Source: Arcobacter iocasae (GTDB taxonomy: Bacteria > Campylobacterota > Campylobacteria > Campylobacterales > Arcobacteraceae). Taken from it: a stretch of 64,000 bases of DNA. The notes beneath the pieces were generated by a model that searched no databases, was not told the DNA's origin, and saw only the letters and a program-made list of their open reading frames with translations. Below are positions 62,256 through 64,000 of this stretch, piece after piece. Made by a program: the position numbers and the translations under genes. Positions within the stretch are counted from its first letter, which is position 1; each line of letters begins with the position of its first letter. The stretch spans positions 2,480,001 to 2,544,000 of the forward strand of contig NZ_CP090177.1 of NCBI RefSeq assembly GCF_042214795.1. The letters are read 5' to 3'.

Positions 62256-62993
62256 ATGAGTATAAAATTAAATTGTGATATGGGTGAGAGTTTTGGTATT
62301 TGGAAAATGGGATTAGATGAAGAGATTATGCCATATATCAATATGGCAAATCTTGCTTGCGGATTCCATGCAAGTGATGCTCTTACTATGAATAAGTCAG
62401 TTGCCTTAGCTAAAAAAAATAGTGTAACAATTGGGGCACATCCTGGATATCAAGATTTAGTTGGCTTTGGTAGACGAAGTATACCTTGTAGTGATGAAGA
62501 GATAAGTTCAATTGTTTTATATCAAATTGGAGCATTAAGTGTTTTTTGTAAAGTACATGGAACATATGTATCTTATGTTAAACCCCATGGTGGGTTATAC
62601 CATGATATGATGAATAAAGAAAATGTATTTAGAGCAATTTTAAGTGCTATTTCATCTTATGATAAAGAAATAAATCTAATGATACTATCAAGCCCAAAAA
62701 ATGAAGAGTATGCAAAAATCGCGCAGAGTTATAATATTTCTTTATTATATGAAGTATTTGCAGATAGAAATTACAATGATGATGGAAGTTTAGTCTCAAG
62801 AAGTGAAGATAATGCTGTGATTCATGATGAAAAAGAAGTTATATCAAGAGTTAAAAATCTAAAAGAAAAAGGTACTTTAAATAGTATTAGTGGGAAAGAG
62901 TTAGCTTTAAAAGTTGATGCTCTTTGTGTACATGGTGATACTAAAAATGCCTTGGAGTTTATAAAAATACTTAGAAAGGAAATCTCTGCATGA
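62256..62993 (+). CDS. pxpA: 5-oxoprolinase subunit A
   Basis: A 245-residue LamB/YcsF protein with all hallmark motifs: LNCDMGESFG, NLACGFHASD, GAHPGYQD, FGRR, YVKPHGGLYHD, FADRNYNDDGSLVSRS and the C-terminal CVHGD. PxpA works with PxpB and PxpC to cleave 5-oxoproline to glutamate with ATP. Its stop overlaps the pxpB start by 4 bp. AGGAG lies upstream of the ATG. It is the intact counterpart of the diverged copy at 56092. Confidence 0.95.
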   Translation: MSIKLNCDMGESFGIWKMGLDEEIMPYINMANLACGFHASDALTMNKSVALAKKNSVTIGAHPGYQDLVGFGRRSIPCSDEEISSIVLYQIGALSVFCKVHGTYVSYVKPHGGLYHDMMNKENVFRAILSAISSYDKEINLMILSSPKNEEYAKIAQSYNISLLYEVFADRNYNDDGSLVSRSEDNAVIHDEKEVISRVKNLKEKGTLNSISGKELALKVDALCVHGDTKNALEFIKILRKEISA

Positions 62994-63664
62994 TATTTAA
63001 AGTAGCTTCTGTTGATTCATTAGTTATATATTTTGGAAATGAAATAAGTGAAAAGATAGCTAATGATGTGCAAAAAGCTTATTTGTCTTTAAAGAGTTTA
63101 AATATAGAAGGAATAATAGAAATTATTCCTTCATATACTACTATTTATATCTCATATGATATTTTTAAATATGATTATTCTTCTTTAGTAGAACTATTAA
63201 AACAAAGTATTAATTTAGAGTATGAAGATAATAGTTCTAAAAACATTATAAATATTGATGTTTATTATGGAGAAGAAGTTGGTTTGGACTTAAGTGACAT
63301 GAGTATAAAAACAAAACTTCCAATAGAAAAGATTATAGAAATACACTCACAAAAATTATATGATGTATATGCCATAGGTTTTGCTCCTGGTTTTGGATTT
63401 TTAGCAAGTGTTGATAAACAAATAGCCGTGCCAAGATTATCAAGCCCAAGAAAAAGTGTGCCAAAAGGCTCAGTTGCTATTGCAGATACACAAACAGCAG
63501 TTTATCCTCAAAGTTCTCCTGGTGGTTGGAATATCATAGGAAGAACAGCAATGGAGTTATTTGATAAGAGTTTAGAAAAACTTTCTCCTTTGAGTGTTGG
63601 TGATAAGGTTAAATTTAATGCAATCAGTAAAGAAGAGTTCTTAGCTCAAGGTGGGATTATATGA
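62990..63664 (+). CDS. pxpB: 5-oxoprolinase subunit B (KipI-like)
   Basis: A 224-residue protein of the allophanate hydrolase subunit 1 / KipI family. Characteristic segments are VYYGEEVGLDL, the YAIGFAPGFGFLASV block and PRLSSPRKSVPKGSVAIADTQTAVYPQSSPGGWNIIGRT. Length is standard. The start overlaps pxpA by 4 bp and the stop overlaps pxpC by 4 bp, so the three subunits are co-translated. Confidence 0.95.
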   Translation: MIFKVASVDSLVIYFGNEISEKIANDVQKAYLSLKSLNIEGIIEIIPSYTTIYISYDIFKYDYSSLVELLKQSINLEYEDNSSKNIINIDVYYGEEVGLDLSDMSIKTKLPIEKIIEIHSQKLYDVYAIGFAPGFGFLASVDKQIAVPRLSSPRKSVPKGSVAIADTQTAVYPQSSPGGWNIIGRTAMELFDKSLEKLSPLSVGDKVKFNAISKEEFLAQGGII

Positions 63665-64000
63665 GTTTAGAAATAATAAATAAACCAATACTAGCAACAA
63701 TACAAGATATGGGAAGATTTTCTTACTCTAATATTGGAGTTTCAAACTCTGGAGTTATGGATGAATACGCTTATTTGTATGCAAATAAAATACTTGGAAA
63801 TGATTATGGTACAAATGCCCTAGAAATATCTTTTTCAAATGTTCAGTTTAAAGTAAATGCTTCAACACAAATTGCACTTACAGGTGCTAAGTGTGAGTTT
63901 TTTATAAATGATGTTTTAATGAATACTTGGGAAACACATAATATAAAAAATGGTGATATTTTAAAAGTTGGAAGAATAATAGAAGGTACGAGAGTATATC
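63661..64000 (+). CDS. pxpC: 5-oxoprolinase subunit C (KipA-like), 3' part outside window
   Basis: The first 113 residues from the ATG at 63661 to the right edge. ATIQDMGRFSYSNIGVSNSGVMDEYAYLYAN is the typical N-terminus of the KipA / allophanate hydrolase subunit 2 family, followed by NALEISFSNVQFKV and LTGAKCEFFIND. It overlaps pxpB by 4 bp. No frameshift is seen in the visible part. Confidence 0.93.
   Translation, partial: MSLEIINKPILATIQDMGRFSYSNIGVSNSGVMDEYAYLYANKILGNDYGTNALEISFSNVQFKVNASTQIALTGAKCEFFINDVLMNTWETHNIKNGDILKVGRIIEGTRVY

Noticed and set aside
1..64000. CRISPR arrays, tRNA or rRNA genes, insertion sequences and prophage genes
   Set aside because: No regularly spaced repeats, no tRNA-like cloverleaf or rRNA segments, and no transposase, integrase or phage structural protein were found on either strand.

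Overview
The window looks like chromosome from a member of the Arcobacter group (Campylobacterota, Arcobacteraceae). The support is very A+T-rich DNA with TTA/AAA-type codon use, a CiaB homologue containing the WA(N/D)VDRAW and LY(I/V)GRPA segments known from Arcobacter ciaB, a sensor kinase with the AHQWRQPL histidine box common in this phylum, a katA-ankyrin pair, and several TRAP transporters. No rRNA, tRNA, CRISPR array, insertion sequence or prophage was seen. This is ordinary chromosome with catabolic, transport and envelope islands.

Layout. 1-8926 (minus strand) is an apparent ectoine uptake and degradation operon: EctB/DoeD-type aminotransferase, DoeC-type semialdehyde dehydrogenase, DoeA ectoine hydrolase, a TeaABC/UehABC-like TRAP transporter, a TeaD-like universal stress protein, then an MDR oxidoreductase and a proline-racemase-family protein cut by the left edge. 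Its 593-bp upstream region holds a 49-codon leader ORF, three nested or adjacent inverted repeats that can fold as a three-way junction, and a separate 11+11 bp palindrome. 9520-15559 carries an MFS protein and an ABC-2 exporter operon (HlyD adaptor, double ATPase, two permeases). 15662-20436 carries ferritin, Mn-type pyrophosphatase, a TSUP permease with an AraC regulator, and a short 2-isopropylmalate synthase preceded by a leucine-rich leader peptide. 20544-31191 is mixed: a membrane protein, an AlkD-like protein, YbaK, a 115-kDa-class NAD-glutamate dehydrogenase, a group II truncated globin, a receiver-PAS-EAL protein and a DUF2867 epimerase. 31363-35148 is a LetA/LetB (PqiA/PqiB) envelope lipid-transport operon in which LetA is split into two genes. 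35252-42695 holds katA-ankyrin, ciaB, a diguanylate cyclase, and htpG behind a CIRCE-like palindrome.

43304-53431 has a second TSUP permease with a LysR regulator, an SSAT-like acetyltransferase, a MarR-controlled FUSC/HlyD/outer-membrane efflux operon, and a TAXI-type TRAP transporter. 53539-55987 has a tandem pair of related unknown proteins (one cytoplasmic, one lipoprotein), another unknown, and a LOG-family protein. 56092-64000 appears to be a 5-oxoproline (pyroglutamate) locus: a diverged pxpA copy, a small membrane protein, a Cache-domain two-component system, a complete DctPQM TRAP transporter, and canonical pxpA-pxpB-pxpC, the last cut by the right edge.

The strongest unusual signals are the ectoine operon with its non-standard partner genes and structured leader, the leucine-codon leader ORF before a LeuA that lacks its regulatory domain, the CIRCE-like element at htpG, and the duplicated pxpA whose first copy has lost conserved motif residues. 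All functional statements rest on recognised sequence motifs and gene context; no database search was run.
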